A stretch of 64,000 nt of DNA from Mucilaginibacter empetricola (GCF_024808665.1 NZ_JANUBZ010000001.1:1-64000); one strand, 5' to 3'; shown: positions 33,851 through 43,285, counted from the stretch's first letter. Numbers and translations: made by a program. The notes: generated by a model from the sequence alone, not told the origin.

Positions 33851-34954
33851 TCACGTTTCATTGAATACGATCCGGAGAATCGGTTCCATCTCTAACATCA
33901 GGTATAAGTAGGTAAAGAGCTTTACGCAATTAATTTTATTGGCATAGGCATCATTTGCACCGTGTATAATTGCGTGCCGGTTGAATTCGACAAGTTTGGT
34001 ATCATTCCGGTAAAAGTCATAATATTTAGCGCCAAAGTGTAAAAATGAGCTGAGGGCGACTCCGGGCAGGCCTAACCGGGGGCCTTCGAAATCTGTGCTG
34101 ATTATTTTATGATACTCCTCATGGCTGAGTTTTTTTTGCCGGAGCAACTCATTTAGTTTTACGGCCTTAGCCGCAGGTTTCAGGTTATCGATATCATCGA
34201 GAGTATAACCGGCCGCCTTAAATATGGAATTGATTGAGGTAATATCCCTTCCCAGTTTATTGGTATTGAAAACCTCCCTGGTTAAGAAGTCAAGAATGGG
34301 AAACAGCGAACAAATGCAGGCTGCGTAATTTTGATTTTCATAAGTATCAAATATATCTTTCAGCAATCCCTGTTTGTTGGCTAAAAGCGGATTGCCGGTA
34401 ACTTTTCGGCGATAATAATTCAGATTTGTTTCAAACAGGTCGATGACCAGTTTGTCAAGGTCCAGTACTTGATAAAACTGGCCGATAATCGCAGCGTTAA
34501 AGTAATCGTAATACCTTTTCTCCGGCTTTTTTTTGAATGAAAGAACCGCTTTTTTCACCAGCACATAAGGTAAAAAAATGGGCAGGAATACGAAAGTTAT
34601 AGGTTTTACATCACGAAGCCGCTGTAATAAATTTTTAGCAGGCACAGGTTTAGTGTGCCTGAGCATGGCCAGGGTCACGTAATATTTATAATTAGGGACA
34701 TTGAACCTGTTCAACATGGCCTGGTTTACTTTGCCCACACATATGTTTTGGGGATCCACATAAAATGGTAAAGGCCAGCCCTTGCCCTCGTATATCCACG
34801 CTGCCGCCTGAATATCCCAAAGGGTACTTTGCCTTAAGTACTGGTGCAGACAATCCGCGAGACTTTTAGGATAATCATCCGTATGATGCGCTGGCTTGGG
34901 TGGAATCAGTTTTCCTAACTTTTCAATATTTGCCTCGAGTTTTTTTGATTCCAT
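33851..34954 (-). CDS. hypothetical protein with HEPN-like C-terminus
   Basis: The 367-residue protein has no named family. Residues 125-145 (PITFVFLPIFLPYVLVKKAVL) are hydrophobic enough for a membrane or buried helix. The C-terminal helical part contains FNRHAIIHGAN, an R-x4-H motif typical of HEPN ribonucleases and abortive-infection proteins. It is separated from the transfer operon by a hairpin and 141 bases. A toxin or phage-defence role is inference. Confidence 0.6.
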   Translation of the reverse strand: MESKKLEANIEKLGKLIPPKPAHHTDDYPKSLADCLHQYLRQSTLWDIQAAAWIYEGKGWPLPFYVDPQNICVGKVNQAMLNRFNVPNYKYYVTLAMLRHTKPVPAKNLLQRLRDVKPITFVFLPIFLPYVLVKKAVLSFKKKPEKRYYDYFNAAIIGQFYQVLDLDKLVIDLFETNLNYYRRKVTGNPLLANKQGLLKDIFDTYENQNYAACICSLFPILDFLTREVFNTNKLGRDITSINSIFKAAGYTLDDIDNLKPAAKAVKLNELLRQKKLSHEEYHKIISTDFEGPRLGLPGVALSSFLHFGAKYYDFYRNDTKLVEFNRHAIIHGANDAYANKINCVKLFTYLYLMLEMEPILRIVFNET

Positions 34955-35023
34955 ATTAATCTAATCGGCTCATATATCTAATTTTATATTTTCCTGAATA
35001 AGAAAGTACTAATCTCAAAATGA

Positions 35024-35058
35024 AAGCCGACACCATTTCCGCGGAGCGATGCCGGCTT
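35024..35058 (-). terminator. hairpin at the end of the transfer operon
   Basis: AAGCCG (35024-35029) pairs with CGGCTT (35053-35058); read on the minus strand it is followed by TTCATTTTG. It lies 38 bases past the stop of the last transfer-operon gene. The stem is short, so confidence is limited. Confidence 0.4.
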
Positions 35059-35095
35059 ATAAAGGGTCAAAAATACTAAAAAACGTTAACAGGCC

Positions 35096-35314
35096 TTATT
35101 GCCGTGTTCTGGAACGCATGTACTGTTCAAAAAGTTGTTCTCTTGCACGCTTGGCTGCCTGCTTTTTTGTCCGAACGGTATATCGCCAGATAAATATCAC
35201 CCATATTCCAAATGCCACAGTAAAGAGCGGAAAGGGATTCGGCGTATTCATAGCTCCTAAAAGAAAGCCAGCAGAAATCAGCAGGGTAATGATAAAATAG
35301 CAAAAGGTTTTCAT
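35096..35314 (-). CDS. small membrane protein, paralogue of the gene at 21431-21652
   Basis: The 72-residue protein has two membrane segments and a basic tail (RTKKQAAKRAREQLFEQYMRSRTRQ). Alignment with the 73-residue protein 14 kb away gives identity at many positions in every segment (MKT-YFIIT-IS-G-LLGA, NPFPLF, AFGIWV-FIW-YT-R). It is the last gene of the transfer operon, 6 bases after the PH-domain gene. Function unknown. Confidence 0.75.
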   Translation of the reverse strand: MKTFCYFIITLLISAGFLLGAMNTPNPFPLFTVAFGIWVIFIWRYTVRTKKQAAKRAREQLFEQYMRSRTRQ

Positions 35315-35320
35315 GAAAAT

Positions 35321-35791
35321 TTAATTGATCTCGTAAATACGGTTGTGTTGCCGGGTTTCCTGAACATGATCCCGGATGGTATCGACAAGGCCGGATAGTG
35401 GTATACCCCTGAGCCATACGATTGGATTTTCCGGATCGGTGGTTTTTAACATCAGGTCCATTAGTTTGAAAACCTGGAAAATAAACGGCCGCAGTAAAAC
35501 GTAATCCTTTACGCGGTACATTTCTACCATATCGGTACGCCTGAAAAACAAACCCCGGCTAAAACGGATCACTTCCGGCGTGATCTCATATACGGTCCGG
35601 CGGATATAGAGATAGCGGTACCAGGCAAACAGCATGATAGCAATACTGAGCCAGACCAGCAGCGGAAAATACCTTGCCGCTAAAAAAAGGAAACCGAAGG
35701 CAGCCAGGATTAGCGGAAATATTTTGATAAAGGCAAAGATGGTGGCGGGCCGGATAACGATGACCTCCGGCGGAATGAATTCTTGTTCCAT
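35321..35791 (-). CDS. membrane protein with bacterial PH-like domain
   Basis: A 156-residue protein with two membrane helices (about 15-60) and a soluble domain. The pattern RRTVYEITPEVIRFSRGLFFRRTDMVEMYRVKDYVLLRPF is that of bacterial PH (DUF304/bPH_2) domains. It lies 3 bases after the previous gene of the transfer operon. Such domains bind membranes or peptides; the role in transfer is unknown. Confidence 0.7.
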   Translation of the reverse strand: MEQEFIPPEVIVIRPATIFAFIKIFPLILAAFGFLFLAARYFPLLVWLSIAIMLFAWYRYLYIRRTVYEITPEVIRFSRGLFFRRTDMVEMYRVKDYVLLRPFIFQVFKLMDLMLKTTDPENPIVWLRGIPLSGLVDTIRDHVQETRQHNRIYEIN

Positions 35792-35794
35792 AAA

Positions 35795-36391
35795 TCAATG
35801 ATTAAATGTGGTTGTTTTTAGCTGGTCCAGCCAGCAATCGTATTTTTTGGGTTTGCAAATGCGGAGGTTAAAACGGTAGCCGCTTAACCTTTCAAAGGCG
35901 CTGAGGCTAAAATTTTGCTGTGGGATTTGATAGTCCTTGTGCCGAAAGCGGATACGTACTGATTCATCAATAAGGTTTATAGTTAAGGGGAGGCTACGTA
36001 TAGCAGCAGCTGTTTTCAGATCGCTAACCTTGCCAAGAATGTTCTTGTCAAAGACCAGTGAGCAGGATTTACGTCCTAATAAGCTAAACTCTGTCTCACC
36101 TGCAAGAAACAGCAATTGGTCGGTGTGGCTAAAGAAGGAATAATTCAGGCTGAAAAAACTGATCGCTTCCATTGCGCTGTCGCAGAGGAAAACGTAGCGG
36201 ATCATCGCTAAATTAGGATTACCCGCCCGCCATGAACCGTTAGCGGGGATGCGGTGAAAGGCGAAACCAAAGTGTTCCGCCTCATCACCATAGGAAAAAA
36301 CCAGGTTCCCCTCTATATCGCTTATAAAATACGGTTCGAAAAAATACTGCACTGCGGGTGCCACGCCTAATTTGGTTAAAAAGGGGTGCAT
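35795..36391 (-). CDS. hypothetical protein in the transfer operon
   Basis: I do not recognise this 198-residue protein. It is soluble, without a signal peptide, and has a repeated beta-strand look (FYEPYFISDIEGNLVFSYGDEAEHFGFAF). Its ATG overlaps the preceding stop by one base (TAATG), so translation is coupled to the DUF3945/4099 gene. Confidence 0.6.
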   Translation of the reverse strand: MHPFLTKLGVAPAVQYFFEPYFISDIEGNLVFSYGDEAEHFGFAFHRIPANGSWRAGNPNLAMIRYVFLCDSAMEAISFFSLNYSFFSHTDQLLFLAGETEFSLLGRKSCSLVFDKNILGKVSDLKTAAAIRSLPLTINLIDESVRIRFRHKDYQIPQQNFSLSAFERLSGYRFNLRICKPKKYDCWLDQLKTTTFNH

Positions 36392-37191
36392 TAACGTGAA
36401 CGTCCGGTACGGGTGTAGCCACGCTCCTGCTCGTCTTTCGGCGAGGCTTGCTGCTCCTTCCCCTTTACATTTTCATGCGCCTGCATATTTTGGGCAGCAA
36501 GATCATAGCCTTTGCTATTTTGCGCAGCGGCCTTTTCATCCCGCTTTTTGTTGAATAGCGCATTTAAACCCTTATGTAAAACATAGGACAGCCCGCCATC
36601 CACCAATATCGAGGCGATTAGGGCTAACTTGTTGGAGCGGATGCCATGCTTGTCCGTGGCAGAATACTGGAAGATCGAGCCATCGGCCAGTTCTACGGAC
36701 TTACCCTTTCTGTAGCGTTCCTTTTGTTCCAGCGACAAATACTCGCTGTTGACCATATCCGGCACCAGTATTTTGGAAGTATCAGTAATGATAAATTCAT
36801 TCGTGTCTTTATCGAATTCAATGAGCAAGTCCTTAGGCTTGCCCTCCTCGTCAAATGCAAAATGCTCAATATTGACCGCTTCGCCTTTTTCTAATTTTTC
36901 AACTTCGCTGTCGGTCAAAAAGGACGGTGCTTCCGGCCTGCGATAGATCGGGTGAACCAACAGGTGTAATTTGCCCTCCTCACTTTTCTTTAGTGATAAC
37001 TTAGCGTCGAGCGCCTCGATATGTACGCCGTCGGCGATCAAATTCTCCAGGCGGAGCATGCCGGTACGGCTACCGGAAAGTAAGGCGCGGATGTCTTCTT
37101 CCTGAAGGTTGAGCCGGCCGTTTTTGGCCAACCCTATTTTTTCCAATTCTAATAAAGGAATTTCATCCTTTTGATATGTTTCCTGTGTCAT
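36391..37191 (-). CDS. DUF4099/DUF3945 domain protein
   Basis: The 266-residue protein has an N-terminal DUF4099-like segment (PLLELEKIGLAKNGRLNLQEEDIRALLSG) and DUF3945-like repeats (LHLLVHPIYRRPEAPSFLTDSEVEKLEKGEAV). The C-terminal 60 residues are low-complexity and rich in Lys, Gln and Glu. Such proteins are constant passengers of Bacteroidota conjugative elements, usually near the antirestriction and coupling genes, as here. Function unknown. Confidence 0.75.
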   Translation of the reverse strand: MTQETYQKDEIPLLELEKIGLAKNGRLNLQEEDIRALLSGSRTGMLRLENLIADGVHIEALDAKLSLKKSEEGKLHLLVHPIYRRPEAPSFLTDSEVEKLEKGEAVNIEHFAFDEEGKPKDLLIEFDKDTNEFIITDTSKILVPDMVNSEYLSLEQKERYRKGKSVELADGSIFQYSATDKHGIRSNKLALIASILVDGGLSYVLHKGLNALFNKKRDEKAAAQNSKGYDLAAQNMQAHENVKGKEQQASPKDEQERGYTRTGRSR

Positions 37192-37204
37192 TGTTTGAAT
37201 ATAA

Positions 37205-38404
37205 TTAACGTTTCATTTTATAACCGGCGGTTTCGGCTTCGGCCAGTTCCGGTTCCATTTCCTGGCTGATTGATTGCTCTTGTTCCTGTGCCTGCGGGTT
37301 GTTGCGCGCATTCAGCAAGGAATTATAGAGGCCGTCTTTAGGACTTACCTTTGTTTTTTTTCCATCCTCGTCGGTGACCAACGTTTTTCCCTTGACGGTT
37401 TCGCCAACGGTATAGGTCTTCTCATTGTAGGGGATTATGTCGCCCGCATTCAGCGTTTTCAGGCTGACCTTTTCGGCGGCTTCCACCTGCTGTTCCCTTT
37501 TTTGCTCGAAGCCGATCACAAAATCGAATATCTTCTGCGCATCAGCCGAAGCCTTGAAAACCTCGTTTGGCTCTTTTTGCAACACCTCTATCCAGTTATC
37601 CACGTAGGCTGCATGCTGGCCGAAGTCATGACCGATATTCAGTTCGCTGCCGATCATTAGTGAAGCGATCTCCGCACGAAGTTCTTCGCGGGCGTATCCC
37701 GGTGAACCGAAATTGTCTGTCATCTTGCGGTCGAGCCGGCTTTCGTGTCCGCTCCAATGGCCAAGCTCATGTAAAGCGGTCGCGTAATATTTAGCCGCAG
37801 CATCAAATTGTTCCGGTTTGGGTAGCCTGATCTGGTCCGTTGATGGTTTGTAATAGGCCTCGTTGCCGCCATGCTGTATATCGGCTTTGCTATCGGCCAG
37901 GATCATTTCCGCACGTTCAATCGGTGTCCATTGCTGGGCAGCGATCTTTTCGCCATACGCTTCCTTCCATTCGGGAATCCCTTTAATTTGTTCGCCGTTG
38001 AATACGAAAGCAGTGGTAATGATAGGTTTGTCCAGTTTGACCGTTTGGGTTAGCGGTTTCCCGTTTTCCTTTAGTTTCGGTTCGCCTTTCTCGTCCAGCA
38101 CCGGGCGGATGTCTGTTTGTTTGACAAAGTTGATCAGCGTTGCTTTGGCACCTTTTTCTACCGTCCAGTGGTTAAAGGAGGCTTGTTTGAGTGTCATCCA
38201 GCGAGGGTCTTCCCGGTTTTGCATGGCGAGCCATAGGGCGTTCATACCGCGATAATTCTTCCCGGTGGTTGGGTTTAAGGGCGTAAAATAGCCGGCGGAG
38301 TTATCATTTGTCCAGGGTTTCTGAAATGGCGAAGTTCCGGCTTTTAGTTCGGCGATGAGCTTTTCTGCGATCTGCTCATGCAGGGGTTTAAAATTTGATG
38401 GCAT
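37205..38404 (-). CDS. ArdC-like antirestriction protein with zincin domain
   Basis: The 399-residue protein has the ArdC N-terminal ssDNA-binding domain (FQKPWTNDNSAGYFTPLNPTTGKNYRGMNALWLAM, about 26-60). A metallopeptidase-like domain follows, with zinc site HELGHWSGH and a downstream Glu in EELRAEIASLMIG. ArdC is thought to protect the incoming strand from host restriction during conjugation. The last 100 residues hold a small beta domain and a Glu-rich tail. Confidence 0.88.
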   Translation of the reverse strand: MPSNFKPLHEQIAEKLIAELKAGTSPFQKPWTNDNSAGYFTPLNPTTGKNYRGMNALWLAMQNREDPRWMTLKQASFNHWTVEKGAKATLINFVKQTDIRPVLDEKGEPKLKENGKPLTQTVKLDKPIITTAFVFNGEQIKGIPEWKEAYGEKIAAQQWTPIERAEMILADSKADIQHGGNEAYYKPSTDQIRLPKPEQFDAAAKYYATALHELGHWSGHESRLDRKMTDNFGSPGYAREELRAEIASLMIGSELNIGHDFGQHAAYVDNWIEVLQKEPNEVFKASADAQKIFDFVIGFEQKREQQVEAAEKVSLKTLNAGDIIPYNEKTYTVGETVKGKTLVTDEDGKKTKVSPKDGLYNSLLNARNNPQAQEQEQSISQEMEPELAEAETAGYKMKR

Positions 38405-38415
38405 AATAAAATAGA

Positions 38416-38841
38416 TTAGTTTATGATGTTGGTGAGAAATTTTAAGGGGTTGATATACCGCCCATGGTATTGCACGGCGAAGTGCAGGTGCTCGCCGGTC
38501 GTACGTCCGGTCAAGCCGCTTAGCCCGATGGGTGTTCCGGCTTTCACACTGTCTTCCCGGAAAACAAAGATTTGGGAGAGGTGTCCATAAGTCGTGGTGA
38601 AATCCCGGTGAGCCAGTTTGATGTAAAGTCCAAGAAAAGGATCATAGGCTATTCGTTGCACCGTCCCCGGCAGCACGGCATATACCGTATCGCTGCGCGC
38701 CCGCAGGTCAATACCTGAATGGTAGCTGTACTTACCGGTTACCGGGTGTATGCGGTACCCGTAGGGCGAAGTCAGGCAAATATGCTTTAAGGGCAGGCAG
38801 GCCATAGCGCCTGCTGCCAGTAAATATTTCAGGAAATACAT
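38416..38841 (-). CDS. M23 family peptidase of the transfer system
   Basis: A 141-residue exported LytM-type endopeptidase. It has an N-terminal hydrophobic segment (1-18), the zinc ligands in YHSGIDLRAR (His and Asp) and HLHF, and the TYGHLS segment. It would cut peptidoglycan cross-links so that the conjugation channel can be built. It starts 4 bases after the coupling-protein gene. Confidence 0.85.
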   Translation of the reverse strand: MYFLKYLLAAGAMACLPLKHICLTSPYGYRIHPVTGKYSYHSGIDLRARSDTVYAVLPGTVQRIAYDPFLGLYIKLAHRDFTTTYGHLSQIFVFREDSVKAGTPIGLSGLTGRTTGEHLHFAVQYHGRYINPLKFLTNIIN

Positions 38842-38845
38842 AGGT

Positions 38846-40867
38846 TTATTTTTTCATGCCGTTTTTTACGGCTGGTTTCACCGGAACGGCAGGAGCCGGT
38901 TCGGGTGCCTTGCGGAATATCTTCACGATATTTTCCACCTCGTTCGTAATTCGCGTAAAGTTTTGGCGCAGGATTTCGTCTTTTTTGCCGTTAAAATCAT
39001 AATAAACTGGCAGGTCTTTATAATTCGCTTCTTCCACTTGTATGGCTTTACCGTCCAAATTGACCCGGCAATGAATGGCTGAAGTATCGAATTTGCCGGT
39101 ATAGTTTTCCTGCACATCGGCGGCTATGAGTCCTACCATTTCTCCTGTATTGAGCGAGGCCATCTTTCCGGCAGGAATAAGCGCCTCCAGCTTCTCGTTT
39201 AAGGAAGTCGAGGTTTTGTTCCGGTCGATAGACAAACTTTCACCGATCTGCTTGGACTTGCCGAACAAGCGTTCGAGCCAGTCGAGCGTCTCCTTGTTAC
39301 GTACAGAGCCGGCCAGTACATTGCCAACCACCGAGGTAATAGTTGCCGCCGTTTCTTTGCCGTAATTTTGGTTCAACTGCGGCAACTCTTGTAAACCCAA
39401 CAAGACAGCGACCTTATTGGAACGTGCCTCGGCGATCAGGTTCTCAATTTTATGGGTATACAGAGTGGGCATTTCATCGATGATCAGCGCCGATGGCAAA
39501 TTGCCTTTGCTGTTAATGAGTTTGGTCAGCCGATTTAGCACTACCGAATAGCAGGTGGCGTTGATGGCCTGGGTATTGGGGTCATTCGCCATGATCAAAA
39601 TACCTGGAGTATCCTTATTCGACAACTTCAAATTAAAATCATCGCCGGAAAATACCCAATACGTTTCTTTGGTCGCTACACGGCTGATAAAAATTTTTAA
39701 AGTTCCGATTTGCCCTTCCAGTTGGTCGTAAGCTTTGAGCGTATAGGCGCTTTTGAACGGTGACAATAGGGAAACCAGTTCCGGCTCGGTAAACAACGTA
39801 CTGAAAATATCATCATAGGAATGATTCAGGAAGGCCAGTACATGCGGGAAACTGGAAAACTTACCGCCCGCATAATGGCTCCAGAAATAGATACAGGCTG
39901 AAAGAAAGTTAATGGCGGATTGTGTAAAAAATTGGTCGCTGCCGCCGGATTTATCACCTTTCTTCATGGCCTCCACCAAACCCTCTGCCGTTTCTGAAGC
40001 GTCCGCCAGCGTGCGCAAATAATCGCTGCGCCAGGGATTGATCTTTCGGCTCCGTTCCGGGTCGTTCAGGTTAATGACATGAAAGCTGTGCCGCTTTAAT
40101 TTGCCCTGTTGTTTGGCCAGCAAATAATGATAATAGGCCACCTTGCCGAGGTCGCTGAACTTATAATCGTACACACAGACACAGAATTCCTTAGCAATCA
40201 ACTGCCGGATAAAGGGGTTGACCACCCCATAGCTCTTACCAGATCCTGGGGTCCCGATCAGCAGCGTTCCGCGAAAGGGATTGACAATATTGATCCAGCC
40301 GTTCCGAACCTTACCGCCAAAATAAAACAACATCGGGATATTGACCGAATATGGCGTTACGACCGGCAGCGTCTGCTGCATAAAACTTTCGGCTTCGCTG
40401 TTCCATTTATCTTTACCCAAACCGGAACGGATCATTTTAGACACATTGTCCATCGCCATGCTGATCATCAACGCGCCGATTAAGGAACAGACCATATAAC
40501 CCAGGTTGAACCAGGTGGTATAAGCAAATACTAAAGACGACGGCCTGTTGTAGTACAGGATGCTGCCAAAAAACAAAAACAGCCCCAATGTCAGCGGATA
40601 AATAATGTGCTTTTTCGGATCGAGGTCAGTTTTCTTTTTGGCCAAAGTTCCGATGCTGACCAGGCAGATCAATAAGAAAGTGCACAACTTGCTGTAAACC
40701 AGTTCATGATAAATGGCGATGTGACTCAGCTTGTCCAAGGCGTTGCTAAAAAAGCCCCAAAACGGGGCTTTTAAATAGATAAAGACACTGGCTTCGAGCG
40801 CGATAGATATGTAAATGGCGCATTGCATGAACCCATGCAACTTGTGCTGTTCGTGGGTTTCTTCCAT
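38846..40867 (-). CDS. type IV coupling protein, VirD4/TraG (MobC-like)
   Basis: The 673-residue protein recruits the relaxase-DNA complex to the channel. It has four hydrophobic N-terminal segments (about 14-36, 58-76, 88-106, 117-137) and a Walker A GTPGSGKS (205-212). Walker B lies within LIDE (ALIIDEMPTL), and the VirD4/TraG ATPase core includes MTSL-like motifs (LLGLQELPQLNQNYG). It follows TraN by 9 bases. In CTnDOT nomenclature it corresponds to MobC. Confidence 0.9.
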   Translation of the reverse strand: MEETHEQHKLHGFMQCAIYISIALEASVFIYLKAPFWGFFSNALDKLSHIAIYHELVYSKLCTFLLICLVSIGTLAKKKTDLDPKKHIIYPLTLGLFLFFGSILYYNRPSSLVFAYTTWFNLGYMVCSLIGALMISMAMDNVSKMIRSGLGKDKWNSEAESFMQQTLPVVTPYSVNIPMLFYFGGKVRNGWINIVNPFRGTLLIGTPGSGKSYGVVNPFIRQLIAKEFCVCVYDYKFSDLGKVAYYHYLLAKQQGKLKRHSFHVINLNDPERSRKINPWRSDYLRTLADASETAEGLVEAMKKGDKSGGSDQFFTQSAINFLSACIYFWSHYAGGKFSSFPHVLAFLNHSYDDIFSTLFTEPELVSLLSPFKSAYTLKAYDQLEGQIGTLKIFISRVATKETYWVFSGDDFNLKLSNKDTPGILIMANDPNTQAINATCYSVVLNRLTKLINSKGNLPSALIIDEMPTLYTHKIENLIAEARSNKVAVLLGLQELPQLNQNYGKETAATITSVVGNVLAGSVRNKETLDWLERLFGKSKQIGESLSIDRNKTSTSLNEKLEALIPAGKMASLNTGEMVGLIAADVQENYTGKFDTSAIHCRVNLDGKAIQVEEANYKDLPVYYDFNGKKDEILRQNFTRITNEVENIVKIFRKAPEPAPAVPVKPAVKNGMKK

Positions 40868-40876
40868 AACTCATGG

Positions 40877-41722
40877 CTAGTTTACAGGAATTATATCTGC
40901 TTCCAATACATCTTTGTATGGTATGGACAGCGTAATGACCCGGCCTGAGAGCTGCTTTTCATCGAGTTGGATATTGAGCAGCTTATTGCCGGGGAAAGTG
41001 AATTTTTTAAAGACGAAGATGTTCCGGTAATGCTTCTTAAAGGACGGGATGTCAAACAATATAAAGTCCGGCTTGATCTCCAGTGACTGCACGTTGGTGG
41101 CTTTGGTCACTTTTTTATCTTCGATCTTAAAGCGGAGTTCATCAATGTCATATTTCAGGTTGGTGCTATTCTCATAACTCATATCCAGGAAAATGTAATC
41201 CCCTGCCGTGTAGATATGGTTGAGCGTTGCCTTGATACCATAAGCACTGGCTTTTTGCAGGTGTTTCTCTGGTTTTCTGGAAAGCAGATGAATGGCATAA
41301 CTTTTCAGTTCGGGCTGCGAAAGGCCAATACCTGGTACATCCAGCGGCTTCATGTCAGCCGGTAAAATGTCAATATCAGTTTGAATCGCGCCGCCTGTGG
41401 GGTCCGGCGAATAAACCACATGATATTGCGCGATAAACTTTTCGCCGACGATGGTGACCACGCCGTCTTTTAAACCGGTTTTCACGGAATCAGTGCGGTA
41501 TTTGATCCGCAGGATATTTTTGACCGGCAAATCTCCTGCGATAGTCTTGCTGGAAATATCGACATACTGGATGGGTTCGGGTGAAATAAAATGTACCGAT
41601 AAGTTATCCGGCATATAAACAACGGGTAAGTCCGTTTTTTTGGTGCCGGTTGCGGTTTTCTGGGCAAAGGCATGGCAGACCGCCAGGATGATGACGGTGA
41701 AGGAAATAAAGAAAGATTTCAT
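40877..41722 (-). CDS. traN: conjugative transposon protein TraN (DUF4138)
   Basis: The 281-residue exported protein has a signal peptide (MKSFFISFTVIILAVCHAFA) and the TraN/DUF4138 layout with VYMPDNLSVHFISPEPIQYVDIS and a C-terminal immunoglobulin-like part. TraN-family proteins belong to the outer-membrane part of the Bacteroidota type IV system, comparable to VirB9. It starts 2 bases after TraM. Confidence 0.88.
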   Translation of the reverse strand: MKSFFISFTVIILAVCHAFAQKTATGTKKTDLPVVYMPDNLSVHFISPEPIQYVDISSKTIAGDLPVKNILRIKYRTDSVKTGLKDGVVTIVGEKFIAQYHVVYSPDPTGGAIQTDIDILPADMKPLDVPGIGLSQPELKSYAIHLLSRKPEKHLQKASAYGIKATLNHIYTAGDYIFLDMSYENSTNLKYDIDELRFKIEDKKVTKATNVQSLEIKPDFILFDIPSFKKHYRNIFVFKKFTFPGNKLLNIQLDEKQLSGRVITLSIPYKDVLEADIIPVN

Positions 41723-41724
41723 GA

Positions 41725-42873
41725 TCAGTTATTTTTTTGAGAGTCGATTAAATAGATATAGGAATTGTATTTGATCTTGGCCTTATCCTTGCGGATGGCC
41801 CCGGCGATGGCCGATGAAGTAGACTCGAACATTTTACCGGCGGTACTCATCAGGAGCTGGCTGGCGGCGGAGCCGGTACCATTGTCTTCGATACTGACAC
41901 CTTGTATGGTGTTATTGCCCAGGTCCTTTGTAAAATCCCGGAATTGCGATTCGGGCACATATAATCCCTTTAGACCGTCCAGGTCGTATACCTCCAATTT
42001 GACCGGCAATTCCTCGTTCTCATACAAGATGGATTTTACTGATAGCGAAACACGCTGCCCGGAAAAACCGCTGATCAGGGCGTATAAGTATGTGCCTTTA
42101 CGGATCAATGTATTCCCCGCCATAATATCTTCCAATAGTCGCAGCCTGATCCTGGAATCGGCATAGCCGGTGATATTTTCATCAATAATGGCCATGATAA
42201 AGGTTTGGTCCTTGTCGGGGCGAATGGTATTGAAATCAGCAAGCGCAGCATCTGTCTTGGTTACCGATAAAGGTTTTGCTTCCGGCTTTGCTTCGGCGGA
42301 TTTTGCTTTGGCCAGTTCCTTTTGTTTAGCCAGGTAAGCGGGGTCCTCGGACTTGCGCATGCTGTCCATATAAGCCATTTGTTGCCGGAACACCTGCATG
42401 GGATCTTTTTCTACCGGGGCCGGTGCCCCTGATCCGGTGTTTTTTGGCGGGTGGTTGATGTGGTTCAGGGCCTCGGTCATTGCCCTATCCTGCGCAGTTA
42501 TTCCCGGCGGCGAGGCGTTATTACCGAATTTTGTTTTCATGGCCCGGTTGATCGAGTCCAGCGTGCGCTTTTGCTGTTCACTATAATTATTGTTAAACCG
42601 GAGGTCAGCCGACTTTTCCGATGGAATGGAATTGACCGCAGTATTGCCGTCCGCCTCTTTATAGGTATCGCGAAAGGCATCCAGTTTATCGGCCAGCTCC
42701 TTCTTTTTGATGTCCGTCGAAACATCGCCGACTGAGGTATTAAAACCTGTACTGGTTTTCACCTGCCTTTTGCTTTTTGCTGCGCTGCTATGGTAGACAT
42801 AAAAGAACAAACACAAAAAAGGCAGCGCGACGAGGGGCAGGATGTATTTGGGTTGTTTAAAATTAATGCTCAT
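41725..42873 (-). CDS. traM: conjugative transposon protein TraM (VirB10-like)
   Basis: A 382-residue protein with one N-terminal membrane helix (about 11-28), a low-complexity periplasmic stretch rich in Ala, Lys and Pro (about 60-215) and a C-terminal beta domain. The beta domain (about 220-382) resembles the VirB10/TraM family (IRLRLLEDIMAGNTLIRKGTYLYALISGF). It probably bridges the inner and outer membrane parts of the channel. It overlaps the upstream gene by 11 bases. Confidence 0.88.
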   Translation of the reverse strand: MSINFKQPKYILPLVALPFLCLFFYVYHSSAAKSKRQVKTSTGFNTSVGDVSTDIKKKELADKLDAFRDTYKEADGNTAVNSIPSEKSADLRFNNNYSEQQKRTLDSINRAMKTKFGNNASPPGITAQDRAMTEALNHINHPPKNTGSGAPAPVEKDPMQVFRQQMAYMDSMRKSEDPAYLAKQKELAKAKSAEAKPEAKPLSVTKTDAALADFNTIRPDKDQTFIMAIIDENITGYADSRIRLRLLEDIMAGNTLIRKGTYLYALISGFSGQRVSLSVKSILYENEELPVKLEVYDLDGLKGLYVPESQFRDFTKDLGNNTIQGVSIEDNGTGSAASQLLMSTAGKMFESTSSAIAGAIRKDKAKIKYNSYIYLIDSQKNN

Positions 42874-43285
42874 GGTTTTGCTTTTTAAATTTTGAATTGA
42901 TCTGCTGGAGCCGGTTGAGGTCGTTTAACAGCGTAGCACTGTCCGCCTTATCCAGCGTTCTTTTTTTACTGAGGCTGTCGACTTGTTTTTTAAGCGCAAT
43001 CGTTTCCTTGAGTGCTGCGCTTAAATTGAGGATCTGGCTAAAGCCATCGCTGACCGGGCTGACCGTAATTTTTGGCGGCGGGGCCGGGTGCTTGCGAAGC
43101 GCAAAAACCACCGAAATGGAAACGGCGATGCAAATGACCATCAGGCCGAAAAGCAGTTTGGGATAGCGTTCGGTAAACGATTTGGTACCACTCCCTGCCT
43201 TATGGAAATACCCGCCGAACTCTTTTTTAATTTCGCTGTACAGCGTATCGCCGGGGTCGCGATTAGAATGTATTTTTTTGAACAT
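42863..43285 (-). CDS. TraL-like transfer protein
   Basis: The 140-residue protein has one membrane helix (about 44-63, LLFGLMVICIAVSISVVFAL) and a coiled-coil C-terminus (ALKETIALKKQVDSLSKKRTLDKAD). Its position between TraK and TraM matches TraL of other elements, but the sequence alone is weakly diagnostic. It overlaps TraK by 23 bases and TraM by 11 bases. Confidence 0.65.
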   Translation of the reverse strand: MFKKIHSNRDPGDTLYSEIKKEFGGYFHKAGSGTKSFTERYPKLLFGLMVICIAVSISVVFALRKHPAPPPKITVSPVSDGFSQILNLSAALKETIALKKQVDSLSKKRTLDKADSATLLNDLNRLQQINSKFKKQNHEH

